64,000 bases of DNA, taken from an uncultured Clostridia bacterium. Lineage in GTDB: Bacteria > Bacillota > Clostridia > TANB77 > CAG-508. The stretch lies in NCBI GenBank assembly GCA_934169775.1, contig CAKPOI010000001.1, positions 45,139-109,138 of the forward strand, read 5' to 3'. The position numbers were made by a program, and so were the translations under genes. Positions 19,956 through 28,470 of the stretch are shown in pieces; the stretch's first letter is position 1; every line of letters begins with the position of its first letter. The notes under the pieces are model-generated. The model was not told where the DNA came from and did not search any database. It worked only from the letters and a program-made list of their open reading frames with translations.

Positions 19956-20837
19956 TTATACTTCTTTTATTATATTTTCTAATTCTTCTTTTGTAAACAT
20001 ATATTTTTTATTGCAGAAATGACATGTTAATTCTGCTTTTTCATCTTCTTTTATAATTTTCTCTAGTTCTATTTTTCCTATTGTTTTTAAGGCTTCTGCC
20101 ATATGTTCTTTTGAGCAATCACATTCATATATTGGTGTTATGTTTTCTTCTAATACTTTTATATCTTTATCTCCTGTTATTTTTTCTGCTATCTCTTTTA
20201 ATGTTAGATTTTCATCTAGCATTTTTGATATTGCTCCTGCTTTGAATATGTTTTGTTCTATGTTTGATATATCTTCTTCTGTAGCATCTGGCATTGGTGT
20301 TATTATATATCCTCCTGCTGATTTTACACCTTCTTTATTTACTAATACTCCTAATCCAACTGCTGTGTTTTTTTGCTCTGATTTTGCAAAATATTCTGCA
20401 AAATCTTCTGCTATCTCTCCAGATATTAGTGGACATATTCCTACATATGGTTCTTTTAATCCTATATCTTTTATTACATTTATATATCCTTCTGTTCCAA
20501 CTGCTCCACTTACATCTAGTTTTCCAAATTCATTTAATGGTATGTCTACATGTGGTTCTGTTACATATCCTTTTAGCTTTGGATAATTGTTTGCTGTTAC
20601 TAATATGTTTCCTGCCGGTCCGTTTCCTTTTATTTGTATTGTTATTTTATCTTTACTTGATTTCATTTCTGATGCCATTATGCTAGTCATTGTAAGTATT
20701 CTTCCAAATGCCGCTGTCATTACTGGACTTAAGTCATGTATTTTTCTTGCTTCCTCTACTAGCTTTGTTGTACTTGCACATATTACAGATATTCTTCCTT
20801 TATATGCTAGCATTTTTATTATTTTGTCTTCTTTCAC
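19956..20837 (-). CDS. hslO: Redox-regulated chaperone Hsp33
   Basis: A 293-residue Hsp33 with the conserved core (LSPVMTAAFGRILTMTSIM, QIKGNGPAGNILV, GYVTEPHVDIPLN, SGEIAEDFAEYFAKSEQ) and the C-terminal zinc-binding cysteines in CDCS and CHFC that act as the oxidative switch. It ends 13 bp before the ppaC ATG region, so they likely form one transcript. Confidence 0.95.
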   Translation of the reverse strand: MKEDKIIKMLAYKGRISVICASTTKLVEEARKIHDLSPVMTAAFGRILTMTSIMASEMKSSKDKITIQIKGNGPAGNILVTANNYPKLKGYVTEPHVDIPLNEFGKLDVSGAVGTEGYINVIKDIGLKEPYVGICPLISGEIAEDFAEYFAKSEQKNTAVGLGVLVNKEGVKSAGGYIITPMPDATEEDISNIEQNIFKAGAISKMLDENLTLKEIAEKITGDKDIKVLEENITPIYECDCSKEHMAEALKTIGKIELEKIIKEDEKAELTCHFCNKKYMFTKEELENIIKEV

Positions 20838-21041
20838 ATTTAATGTCTCCTTTCTCTAGATTTTTTCTGCTTTTTAATATAGCATATTATAATTATTTTG
20901 TCAAAATTAGTTTGCATAATTTATATCATTGCATGCTAAATATTTTTTTATTTCTTGACTATATTTTTTGATTATTGTATAATTTGAGATAGAAATGGTA
21001 AATGTTTTTTAATTATGTGTGCTCTTTTAAAATTGAAAGGA

Positions 21042-21941
21042 ATGAATTTTGATATGTCTAATTTACCGGTTAAATCAAATGGGAATCTTCCTGCAAAAAT
21101 AAAATCAAATATTAAAAAATCAGCTAAAATTTTAGGATATTCTGCTAGTGTTTTGGCTTTAGGGAGTGTTGCTGTATTGGCTCCAGTACTTGCTGTTCCG
21201 TCTGTATTAGGTATGTGTTATAGTTTGCAAAAAATTTTTAATTCTACTGTTTATAAAAGTTATCCTGATTTAGCTCTTTTGGCTAGACATTCTGGAAAGA
21301 ATATAAAAATTGTTCAAGATGCTTTTAGACCTGATTTATTAAAACATCTTTTGAAATTGCCTAATCGAGAAAAGGCTGGTTTTATGCAATTACAAACTTT
21401 AGTAGGGCTTTCTAAAATGCCTTATTTAGATGAAAATGGAGTGCCTTTTTCTTTTGAAACTGATTCTCATGGTGTTATTAGAAAATCTTTAATGAATTTG
21501 CAGAAATTGGGTTATATTCAAAATTATCAAGAGTCTTTTTTGAAAAATTCGCATTTAATTGCTCCTAAACTTGCTATTGGTAATTTTAAAGGTATAAAAG
21601 ATACTGTTGAAATGTATCATATTAATTTTGATAGAACTGATAAGCCTATTGATTTTTATGATAAAAATTTACAAAAATCTTTTCCTTTAGTTTTTTCTAA
21701 AAAATCTGGTTTATTAGCTAAAAATAATTTTGATTTAATAAAAAATGATGATGGTTCTTTTTCTGTTGATTATAATTCTGAACATAGTTTTATACAACCT
21801 GAATCTTCTGTAAAAAATTCAGATTTTTTAACTGAATTAAAGGAAAATACACCTTCTTATGAGAAGCAATCTGAAATTTCAAAAGATTTTATTGATAAAA
21901 GTAATGATATTCAAAAATTTGTTGATGAAAAAGATAGATAA
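21042..21941 (+). CDS. Hypothetical protein with N-terminal membrane segment
   Basis: About 300 residues; not recognised. A hydrophobic segment lies near residues 30-65 (ILGYSASVLALGSVAVLAP) and the rest is soluble, with a helical region containing RHSGKNIKIVQDAFRPDL and a Ser/Asp-rich C-terminus. GAAAGGA directly precedes ATG 21042; ATG 21054 at 12-base spacing is the alternative start. Shares a bidirectional terminator with the convergent transferase gene. Confidence 0.55.
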   Translation: MNFDMSNLPVKSNGNLPAKIKSNIKKSAKILGYSASVLALGSVAVLAPVLAVPSVLGMCYSLQKIFNSTVYKSYPDLALLARHSGKNIKIVQDAFRPDLLKHLLKLPNREKAGFMQLQTLVGLSKMPYLDENGVPFSFETDSHGVIRKSLMNLQKLGYIQNYQESFLKNSHLIAPKLAIGNFKGIKDTVEMYHINFDRTDKPIDFYDKNLQKSFPLVFSKKSGLLAKNNFDLIKNDDGSFSVDYNSEHSFIQPESSVKNSDFLTELKENTPSYEKQSEISKDFIDKSNDIQKFVDEKDR

Positions 21942-21982
21942 AAAAATGACATGATTATGTTTATTTTAATCATGTCATTTTT
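21941..21982. terminator. Bidirectional terminator
   Basis: The stem aaatgacatgatta/aatcatgtcattt is flanked by A and T runs, between convergent genes ending at 21941 and 21983. Confidence 0.8.
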
Positions 21983-23227
21983 TTATCTATCTTCTTGATG
22001 GACTTGGAACATATCTTTACTTTCACCACATACTGGGCAAACCCAAGTATCTGGTAAATCTTTGAATTCAGTTCCTGATTTTATTCCTGCTTTTTCGTTT
22101 CCTACCTTTGGATTATATATATATTTGCATTGTAAACATTCATATGATTCTTTTCCTGTTCTTTCTGGTGCAAAGTTTTTATATCCTGCTACTATTGCAA
22201 CTATTACTATAAGTAAAAATGAAATTGCTTTCCAAATTCCACTATCACATATTATTATTGCGAACATTCCTAATATTGCACTAATTCCATATAATAATAT
22301 TACTGCTTGTTTTTGGCTGTATCCTTTTGCTAATAATCTATGGTGTAGATGTCCTTTATCTGCTTTGAATACTGCTTTTATTGATTTGCCTTTTATTATT
22401 CTCCTTACTATTGCCATAAATGTATCAAATATTGGTAATCCTAATACTATTAATGGTAATACAATTACTGCTGCTGTATAGGTTTTAGCTGATCCTAAGA
22501 TTGATATTATTGATAACGAGAATCCTAAAAAGTTTGAACCTGTATCTCCTATAAATGTTTTTGCAGGTGAAAAATTGTATGGCAAAAATCCTACTAATGC
22601 GCCTGCTAATGCTGTTATTAATACTATTGATATCATTGATGAACCATTTAATACAAATATTATTAGTAATGATACTGCTGATATTACTGATATTCCTGAT
22701 GATAATCCGTCTAATCCGTCTATCAAATTTATTGCATTTGTTACTATTATTATCCATGCTATTGTTAATATTACTGATGTTACTTCATGTATTTCTGGAA
22801 AGTTTACAAATGGTAATGTTATTCCATCTATTGTTATTCCTGATAGTACAACTACTATTGCTGCTAATAACTGCCCTGTTAGTTTTGTTAATGGTTTTAT
22901 TGTTTTTGTGTCATCTACTATGCAGAAAATTGCTAATATTATTATTGCTATAAAAAATCCTATTAACTTTTTGGCGTATTGCTCTACTCCAAATAGATTT
23001 ATTGTTTTTTCTAATGACATTACTATTAATAAATATATTGTTGATACCAGAAATCCAAGTATTACTGCTGGTCCTCCAAATTTAGGTATTGTTCTTTTGT
23101 GTGTTCTTCTTTCATCTTTTGGTATGTCTTCTGCACCTATTTTTTTTGCTATTTTCATAGTATATGGCGTTGCTACAAATGCTACTACAAATGCAAGTAT
23201 AAATGCAATGGCTATATCTCCCCACAT
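21983..23227 (-). CDS. WecA/TagO-type polyprenyl-phosphate GlcNAc-1-phosphate transferase fused to a rubredoxin domain
   Basis: A 414-residue protein. Residues 1 to about 350 are a multi-pass transferase that starts wall polymer synthesis by loading a sugar-1-phosphate on undecaprenyl phosphate: CIVDDTKTI, NAINLIDGLDGLSSG, FIGDTGSNFLGF and KGHLHHRLLAKG are the family motifs. The last ~55 residues are a rubredoxin: YECLQCKYIYNP, GTEFKDLPDTWVCPVCG, with the four iron-ligand cysteines at about 364, 367, 397 and 400. The fusion is in a single unbroken frame. Rubredoxin domains bind one Fe by four Cys and carry electrons; its role on this membrane enzyme is unknown. Confidence 0.88.
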   Translation of the reverse strand: MWGDIAIAFILAFVVAFVATPYTMKIAKKIGAEDIPKDERRTHKRTIPKFGGPAVILGFLVSTIYLLIVMSLEKTINLFGVEQYAKKLIGFFIAIIILAIFCIVDDTKTIKPLTKLTGQLLAAIVVVLSGITIDGITLPFVNFPEIHEVTSVILTIAWIIIVTNAINLIDGLDGLSSGISVISAVSLLIIFVLNGSSMISIVLITALAGALVGFLPYNFSPAKTFIGDTGSNFLGFSLSIISILGSAKTYTAAVIVLPLIVLGLPIFDTFMAIVRRIIKGKSIKAVFKADKGHLHHRLLAKGYSQKQAVILLYGISAILGMFAIIICDSGIWKAISFLLIVIVAIVAGYKNFAPERTGKESYECLQCKYIYNPKVGNEKAGIKSGTEFKDLPDTWVCPVCGESKDMFQVHQEDR

Positions 23228-23250
23228 ATTAATACCCCCATATCCTATAT

Positions 23251-23706
23251 TTATTTCATATTATTTTTTTCTATTTCTTCTATCATTTTTAGCCTTTCTT
23301 GGTATTTTCCACCTTTGAATTCTGAGGCTAACCAATTTCTTATTATGCATATTGCTTCATTTTCTGTTAAATAGTCTGCTCCTAATGTTATTACATTTAT
23401 GTCATCATCTGCTTTTGCAAATTTGGCTGATTCTTCATTATATATTGCTGCTGCTCTTATTCCTTTGAATTTGTTTGCTGCTACTGTCATTCCAAATCCT
23501 GAGCGACATATTAATATTCCTTTTTCTGCTTCTTTTTGTTGTATTGCTTCTGCTACCTTTTTGGCATATATTGGATAGTCTGTTCTTTCTTCACTGTTTG
23601 TTCCATAGTCTTTATATTTTATTTCTTTTTCTTCTAAATATCTTTTTATTTTTTCTTTTAATTGGTATCCTCCATGGTCGCTTCCGATTGCTATCATTTT
23701 TATCAC
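23251..23706 (-). CDS. rpiB: Ribose-5-phosphate isomerase B
   Basis: A 151-residue RpiB/LacAB-family sugar isomerase interconverting ribulose-5-P and ribose-5-P. The phosphate-binding GSDHGGYQLK, the catalytic Cys in ILICRSGFGMTVAANK and GIRAAAIYNEESAKFAKADDDINVITLGADY are clear. The Cys loop reads CRSGFG where most members have CGTGIG, a variant worth noting. It is followed by the transferase 24 bp downstream, suggesting an operon. Confidence 0.9.
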   Translation of the reverse strand: MIKMIAIGSDHGGYQLKEKIKRYLEEKEIKYKDYGTNSEERTDYPIYAKKVAEAIQQKEAEKGILICRSGFGMTVAANKFKGIRAAAIYNEESAKFAKADDDINVITLGADYLTENEAICIIRNWLASEFKGGKYQERLKMIEEIEKNNMK

Positions 23707-23916
23707 TTCTCCTTGTTTTTTTTATATATAAATTTATGCTACACAGAATTTTACTGGAAAATCTTTGTTTTTTTAGCTTCCTTATTTCTTTTTTGTAGTT
23801 TTATTTTCATTTGTAATGTTAATCTTGTCCTTTTTTCTTTTCTTCTACAATATATCATACTTGCCTTTACTTTACAAGGAATTTTTTAAATTTCTGTGTA
23901 ATTTTTCTGTAAACAC

Positions 23917-23945
23917 TTGCCAAATGTGAAAAAGTATGGTAGAAT
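23917..23945 (+). promoter_or_regulatory. rpsT promoter
   Basis: TTGCCA and TAGAAT with 17-bp spacing, 44 bp before the rpsT start. Confidence 0.65.
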
Positions 23946-23989
23946 GTCTAATGTTATAGTGTAATATTGACTAAGAGGAGGTGCTAGAT

Positions 23990-24256
23990 ATGCCAAATAT
24001 TAAATCAGCAAAAAAGAGAGTTAAAGTAATTGAGAAAAAAACTTTAAGAAATAATATGATAAAATCTGGATATAAATCAGCTATTAAAAATTTTGAACAA
24101 GCTATCGAAGCTGGAAATATGGATGAAGCTAAAAAATTATTTTCAGAAGCTACTAAAAAAATTGATCAAGCTTGTACAAAAGGTGTTATTGTTAAAAACA
24201 CTGCTGCTAGAAAAAAATCTAGTTTATCAAAAAAATTAAATGCAGCTATGGCTTAA
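23990..24256 (+). CDS. rpsT: 30S ribosomal protein S20
   Basis: An 88-residue three-helix ribosomal protein that binds 16S rRNA: MPNIKSAKKRVKV, TLRNNMIKSGYKSAIKNFE, KGVIVKNTAARKKSSLSKKL. The ATG at 23990 is chosen because GAGGAGG ends 9 bases before it; an upstream in-frame GTG lies within the ribosome binding region. A strong terminator follows. Confidence 0.95.
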   Translation: MPNIKSAKKRVKVIEKKTLRNNMIKSGYKSAIKNFEQAIEAGNMDEAKKLFSEATKKIDQACTKGVIVKNTAARKKSSLSKKLNAAMA

Positions 24257-24295
24257 GTTTAATTTAAAATAAAGATTATGCATAGTTTTTATTAG

Positions 24296-24337
24296 AAAAA
24301 GATTATTGAATTTTGTAAATTTCAATAATCTTTTTTG
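24296..24337 (+). terminator. rpsT terminator
   Basis: Hairpin aaaagattattgaa/ttcaataatcttttt followed by T residues, 40 bp after the rpsT stop. Confidence 0.85.
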
Positions 24338-24369
24338 TTTTATTTAGCTCTAGTGTATTTTATTTTTTA

Positions 24370-26046
24370 TTATATTAATTGCATTTTTACTTCTTTTCCT
24401 TTAAATGCAAATACCATTTTTGTTATGTTTGTATATCCTTTTTCTTGTAGATCTTCTTCATATTTTCTTTCTTCTATTTGCTTTTTGGCATTTTCTATTG
24501 TGTCTTCTATATCTTTTTCTCTGTCCTCTTTGTATACTTTAAATTCCATTATAAAGCTGTTTCCGTTTTTGTCTTTTGGTTCTAACATTATATCGTATCT
24601 TCCATATCCTGATTCTCTATTGGATTTTACATAGTAGCTGTCTTTTAAGCCTACTAACATTCCTAATACAAATGCATGGTAAAAGTTTTCTGCTGTGTTT
24701 TCGCCTACATCCATATAACTGAACATTTGAGTTACTAGTACCTTGAATTTTGTTTCAAATTCATCTAAATTTAATGTTATTAAGTCTTTTAATATTGTAT
24801 TTAAATTGTTTCCTATTACTTTATCATTAAACCATTCTCTTATTATGGTTTGAAATAAGAATTTTATTTCATAATTTGGTATTTTTACTTTGTATATTCC
24901 TGTTGCTAAATCTACTACTTCTGTTACTTTTAAATATCCTGTTCCTAATAATAGTCCCCAGATATTTTCTTCGTTTTGCTCTATTCCTACTATTACTGTG
25001 TCTAAATTTATTGGTACTTCTATTTCTTCATCTCGTAATAATTGCTCTATTTTTTCTTTTACTGTTACACTATTTTTTAGTATTAATTTTATTAAGTCAT
25101 TTGAACTTGTGTTTACCCAATATGGCATTAATTTTCTGTCTGTTAAATAGTTTAATATGCTCCATGGATTATATATTCCTTCTGTGTTTCCTATTGTGTA
25201 TCCATCATACCACTTTTTAATTTCGTCTTTTTCGTCTTGTATTTCAAAATCTTGTATAATTTTATCCATTTCTTTTTCTGTTATTCCAAAGTCATCACTG
25301 AATTCGTCATCTAATACTGTATATACTTTAAAGTTATTTGCTCCACTAAATATGCTTTCTTTTGCTACTCTTGATACTCCTGTTAATACTGTTTTTTCTA
25401 AATATGGATTGTCCTTAAATGTCGTTCCATAAAATATTTTGAAAAATGATATTCCTTTTTCATAATAACTATTTACATATGCTGTTTGTAAAGGTACATC
25501 ATATTCATCTAAAAATAACATTACTGGTTTATCATAATAGCGTGATAAATATTCGCTCAAATCTTTTACACTATTTTTTAAGGTTACTTCATCTTCTCTA
25601 AAATATAATATATCATTTATTTTTTCTTTTTCAAATGGATATATCTTATCACTATCTAACAAGTACATATGTTCTTTATATGTATTTAACATTGCTGTTT
25701 TCATATTTAGTATCATGTTTTCATATGTGCTTTCGTTTACATCTTTTAATGTTATGTATATACATGGATAATATCCTAGCTTTGATGTGTATTTTTCATC
25801 TTGTTCCATTATTTTTAGGCCTTCAAATATTTCTTTACTGTCTTTTTTTGTACAGTCAAAATAGTATTTTAACATACTCATGTTTAGCGTTTTTCCGAAT
25901 CTTCTTGGTCTTGTTACTAATATTACTGATGCCTCATTGTCTATTATATCTTTTATATACATGGTTTTGTCTATATAATAGTTTTTTCTTATTCTTAATG
26001 CTTTAAAATCACTTTGCCCTATTCCTATTCCATACATATACCTCAC
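24370..26046 (-). CDS. AAA-ATPase-like / PD-(D/E)XK nuclease-like protein
   Basis: A 558-residue protein of the family common in gut Firmicutes and Bacteroidota: N-terminal AAA-ATPase-like domain with IGQSDFKALRIRKNYYIDKT, Walker-A-like TRPRRFGKTLNMSML, Walker-B-like VMLFLDEYDVPLQ, and a C-terminal PD-(D/E)XK-like domain (ESGYGRYDIMLEP, SFIMEFKVYKE). The biological role of the family is unknown. It lies downstream of the DGR but need not belong to it. Confidence 0.8.
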   Translation of the reverse strand: MRYMYGIGIGQSDFKALRIRKNYYIDKTMYIKDIIDNEASVILVTRPRRFGKTLNMSMLKYYFDCTKKDSKEIFEGLKIMEQDEKYTSKLGYYPCIYITLKDVNESTYENMILNMKTAMLNTYKEHMYLLDSDKIYPFEKEKINDILYFREDEVTLKNSVKDLSEYLSRYYDKPVMLFLDEYDVPLQTAYVNSYYEKGISFFKIFYGTTFKDNPYLEKTVLTGVSRVAKESIFSGANNFKVYTVLDDEFSDDFGITEKEMDKIIQDFEIQDEKDEIKKWYDGYTIGNTEGIYNPWSILNYLTDRKLMPYWVNTSSNDLIKLILKNSVTVKEKIEQLLRDEEIEVPINLDTVIVGIEQNEENIWGLLLGTGYLKVTEVVDLATGIYKVKIPNYEIKFLFQTIIREWFNDKVIGNNLNTILKDLITLNLDEFETKFKVLVTQMFSYMDVGENTAENFYHAFVLGMLVGLKDSYYVKSNRESGYGRYDIMLEPKDKNGNSFIMEFKVYKEDREKDIEDTIENAKKQIEERKYEEDLQEKGYTNITKMVFAFKGKEVKMQLI

Positions 26047-26146
26047 ACTCCTTGGTTTTCATGTTTACATTGTACTATATTTTTTTTATTTTGTCTATGT
26101 TTTTATTTCTACATTTTTCGACAGTCTTATGTTTTTTGAGTTATTT

Positions 26147-26395
26147 TTATTTGCTTTTTACTAGCTCTTTTATAACTATTTGTTTTTCTTCTATTCTTCC
26201 TTCTATCCATATTATATCTTCTTTTTTTAATTTTCTATAGCATTTGTCTGCTATCTCGTTATATCCTATTACTTTTATTTTTGATTTGTTATCTAATTCT
26301 ATTTCAAATATTATTACTGCATCTGCATTTCTTATAAATGTAAATTTATATTCTGGTTCTGTTATTATTTTTCCTTTTATAAAACATATATTCAT
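26147..26395 (-). CDS. Small OB-fold (single-stranded-DNA-binding-like) protein
   Basis: An 82-residue protein whose pattern (MNICFIKGKIITEPEYKFTF, IIFEIELDNKSKIKVIGYNE, DIIWIEGRIEE) fits a minimal OB-fold resembling the core of SSB/PriB proteins. It lies about 200 bp past the DGR template repeat on the same strand, so it could belong to the retroelement transcript and bind single-stranded nucleic acid; this role is inference. Confidence 0.6.
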   Translation of the reverse strand: MNICFIKGKIITEPEYKFTFIRNADAVIIFEIELDNKSKIKVIGYNEIADKCYRKLKKEDIIWIEGRIEEKQIVIKELVKSK

Positions 26396-26600
26396 TTCTT
26401 TTTCCTTTTTTTATTTACTTGCGTAAAATAAATACATTCAATTTCTTTACTAATATTTATTTTACTGATTCTTTTTTACCTATTCTTATTATTTTTTCTA
26501 TTTTTATATATTTAATAATTTCGGAAGGAATAAATCTCTTTAATACTAATACCTTTACTGTATATATTCCGTAAAATATATAATCTGAAATTTGTATTAG

Positions 26601-26734
26601 AGTGCTGGACGGAAACTAATATTGTTGTTGCTGTTAGTCGTGCTATTGTTATTACGGTTAGAGGCTGGATTATTAGAGCCTGTATTGTTGTAATTGCCTC
26701 CCCTGTTGGCACAAGGATTGCTACTGTTGGAAGT
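26601..26734 (-). repeat. DGR template repeat (TR)
   Basis: 134 bp, gap-free alignment to the VR at 28480-28613 with 16 mismatches, every one at an adenine of the minus-strand TR. Read in the VR frame it encodes a run rich in Asn codons (NPCANRGGNYNNTGSNNPAS), the classical mutable AAY codons. It lies 68 bp downstream of the reverse transcriptase stop. Open frames through it are not genes. Confidence 0.97.
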
Positions 26735-26802
26735 TTTCGATTTATCCCTAATTTTCTTTTTTTGTTTATATTGTAATATTAAATTAAGTTATTTTATATT
26801 TT

Positions 26803-27588
26803 TTATTCTATGTAAAATAATTTGTTTGTTAAATTGTATACATTTGCTATTTGTATATATCCCATATGTCCTGCTAAATATTTTTTTGCTTCTTGTTTTG
26901 TTTTTACAAATATTATGCTGTCGTCCAAATATCTTTTATAATATTTTATTTTTAACTTATGCTTTATGTATTGGTCTACTTCATTTAAATATATGTTTGC
27001 AAACATTTGTGATGTGTAATTTCCTATTTCTAATCCTTTTGGTCTTTTCTGTGCATATATTATTTCTTCTAATAACCATATTACATCTTTGTCTTTTATT
27101 TTTCTTTTTAATATTTTTAGTAATGTTTGTTTGTCTATATTATCAAAATATTTTGATATATCCATTTTTAGTATATAATATTCTCCCCATTTAGCTTTAC
27201 AGTGTTTCATTGTTTTTTGTGTGTCTAAACATGCTTTATGCATTCCTCTGTTTTTTATACATGCATATGTGGTTTTTATAAATTGTGGTACATATGCTGG
27301 TTCTAAAAATTTGTCTACTACCCATCTGTGTACTATTCTGTCTATATATCTTGATTTTTCTATTTTTCTTACTTTTGGTTCTGTTACATAAAATTCTGTA
27401 TATCCTCCATGCCTGTATGTTTTGGTTTTTAGTTTTTCTAATAGCCACATTATATATTCTTCTTGTTTTAAATTAAATTCTATTATTTCTTTTCTATAGC
27501 CTTTTCCTTTTTGTGATTCTTTATGTGCAAGCATTAGTTTTTCGTATGTTAGGTTTTCTTCATATTTGTTTCGTATCGTTTTTGGCAT
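26803..27588 (-). CDS. DGR reverse transcriptase
   Basis: A 261-residue group-II-like reverse transcriptase of the DGR clade. Visible motifs are the N-terminal YRHGGYTEFYVTEPKVRKI, the domain-2/3 region YILKMDISKYFDN (catalytic Asp), the DGR-typical GLEIGNYTSQMFANIYLN with SQ instead of the QG of other RTs, and the catalytic YLDDSIIF. It copies TR RNA with adenine-specific errors. The start overlaps the avd stop by 29 bp, so expression is coupled. At 261 residues it is shorter than many DGR RTs; the thumb end is short. Confidence 0.95.
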   Translation of the reverse strand: MPKTIRNKYEENLTYEKLMLAHKESQKGKGYRKEIIEFNLKQEEYIMWLLEKLKTKTYRHGGYTEFYVTEPKVRKIEKSRYIDRIVHRWVVDKFLEPAYVPQFIKTTYACIKNRGMHKACLDTQKTMKHCKAKWGEYYILKMDISKYFDNIDKQTLLKILKRKIKDKDVIWLLEEIIYAQKRPKGLEIGNYTSQMFANIYLNEVDQYIKHKLKIKYYKRYLDDSIIFVKTKQEAKKYLAGHMGYIQIANVYNLTNKLFYIE

Positions 27589-27949
27589 AGTATTTTATTA
27601 GTCCTCCTAATATTTTTCCTATTTCATATATTTGCTCCATTGCTATTCTGAATTTCTTTTCATCTATCCATTGGTTCTTTTTCATTATTCTTAAATAAAT
27701 TCTTTGTGTATTTAGTTCTGCATCTATATGGTTTAATGTTTCTATTATTTGACTTTTTTCTCCTTTACCTATTTTGTTTATATACATTATTTTTCTTATC
27801 ATTTGATACATACTTTGTTTATATTCGTTTCCTATACTAAATTTTTCTATTCTTGGAAGTTTTATTATTACCTGTAATATGTATTCTATATATTTTTCTG
27901 CCTTTGGTATTAATTGTAGTTTATTTTCTTTTTCACTCTTTTTATCCAT
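27560..27949 (-). CDS. avd: DGR accessory variability determinant (Avd)
   Basis: A 129-residue, positively charged, four-helix-bundle protein (IPKAEKYIEYILQVIIKLPR, KFSIGNEYKQSMYQMIRK, IETLNHIDAELNTQRIYLRI, FRIAMEQIYEIGKILGGLIK) matching the Avd/S23-type fold. Avd forms a pentamer that binds the RT and TR-flanking RNA and is required for mutagenic homing. It lies between the MutS-like accessory and the RT, overlapping the RT start. Confidence 0.88.
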   Translation of the reverse strand: MDKKSEKENKLQLIPKAEKYIEYILQVIIKLPRIEKFSIGNEYKQSMYQMIRKIMYINKIGKGEKSQIIETLNHIDAELNTQRIYLRIMKKNQWIDEKKFRIAMEQIYEIGKILGGLIKYYAKNDTKQI

Positions 27950-28198
27950 TTAATCGTTTTCCTTTTTATTGCTTCTATATTCTTTTTCTTCTAATTTTTT
28001 CATATATGTTTCTATTGAATTTACTGGTATTCCTATTTTACATACTTCTGGTTCCATGCATAATAACTTTAACCCTAATATTTCGTTTAATTTTACTGCG
28101 TCTTTTCCTCTCGCTAAATAAAATGCTCCTGCATTTGTCAATATTATGTATCCTTTATTTTTTTCTTGTAATAATTCTAACATTTTACTAAATCCCAT
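27950..28198 (-). CDS. MutS-like (MSL) DGR accessory protein
   Basis: An 82-residue protein resembling the MutS N-terminal mismatch-recognition domain in miniature: YIILTNAGAFYLARGKDAVK parallels the LLFRVGDFYE...DA pattern and GIPVNSIETYMKKL parallels GVPYHALDAYLxKL. MutS-like small proteins are known DGR accessory genes. The Phe-x-Glu of MutS is replaced (AFYLA), so base-stacking may differ. It ends 1 bp before avd begins; the ribosome binding site is AGGAGG before 28198. Confidence 0.75.
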   Translation of the reverse strand: MGFSKMLELLQEKNKGYIILTNAGAFYLARGKDAVKLNEILGLKLLCMEPEVCKIGIPVNSIETYMKKLEEKEYRSNKKEND

Positions 28199-28204
28199 TT
28201 TCTA

Positions 28205-28449
28205 CCTCCTGCTTTGTTTTATTTTTAAAGCTGGCGCGGTTCGTTTTTTTGCCTGAAAGCTCAAAAAAAACGCTACCGCCAGGTAGCGCTACCTCCAGGT
28301 GAAAAATTGTATTTCTGGATTTACCAAGAACAAGTTCTTGATAAATTCTGTCCTTCAATTTTCCACCTGCCTCTAGCGTATTTCATTCGCTAGAGGGTAC
28401 TTATTATTCAATTTACCGGCTATAAAATGGCTCTCTCGCCTATTTTATA
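28205..28449 (-). ncRNA. Highly structured RNA region between VR and DGR accessory genes
   Basis: Five stem-loops occur in 245 bp: 28421-28449 (tataaaat.ggc/gcc..attttata), 28370-28396 (perfect 9-bp cctctagcg/cgctagagg), 28297-28368 (aggtgaaaaattg/caattttccacct) enclosing 28319-28346 (aagaac/gttctt extended), 28281-28294 (palindrome aggtagcgctacct) and 28231-28282 (ctggcg.../...cgccag). A C-A mismatch on the plus strand becomes a G-U pair on the minus strand, favouring minus-strand RNA. The first hairpin lies where the DGR homing hairpin is expected. Confidence 0.6.
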
Positions 28450-28470
28450 ATCACGGGCTTTAGCTTTCAG
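28448..28470 (-). other. Conserved element 3' of VR1
   Basis: Minus-strand ctgaaagctaaagcccgtga, directly following the stop codon of the target gene. The same motif follows the VR-type ends at 59385-59399 and 61238-61258. Confidence 0.7.

Noticed and set aside
26512..26712. 66-codon open frame overlapping the TR
   Set aside because: It is a different frame of the DGR template repeat; the VR frame shows that the sequence is a template, not a gene.
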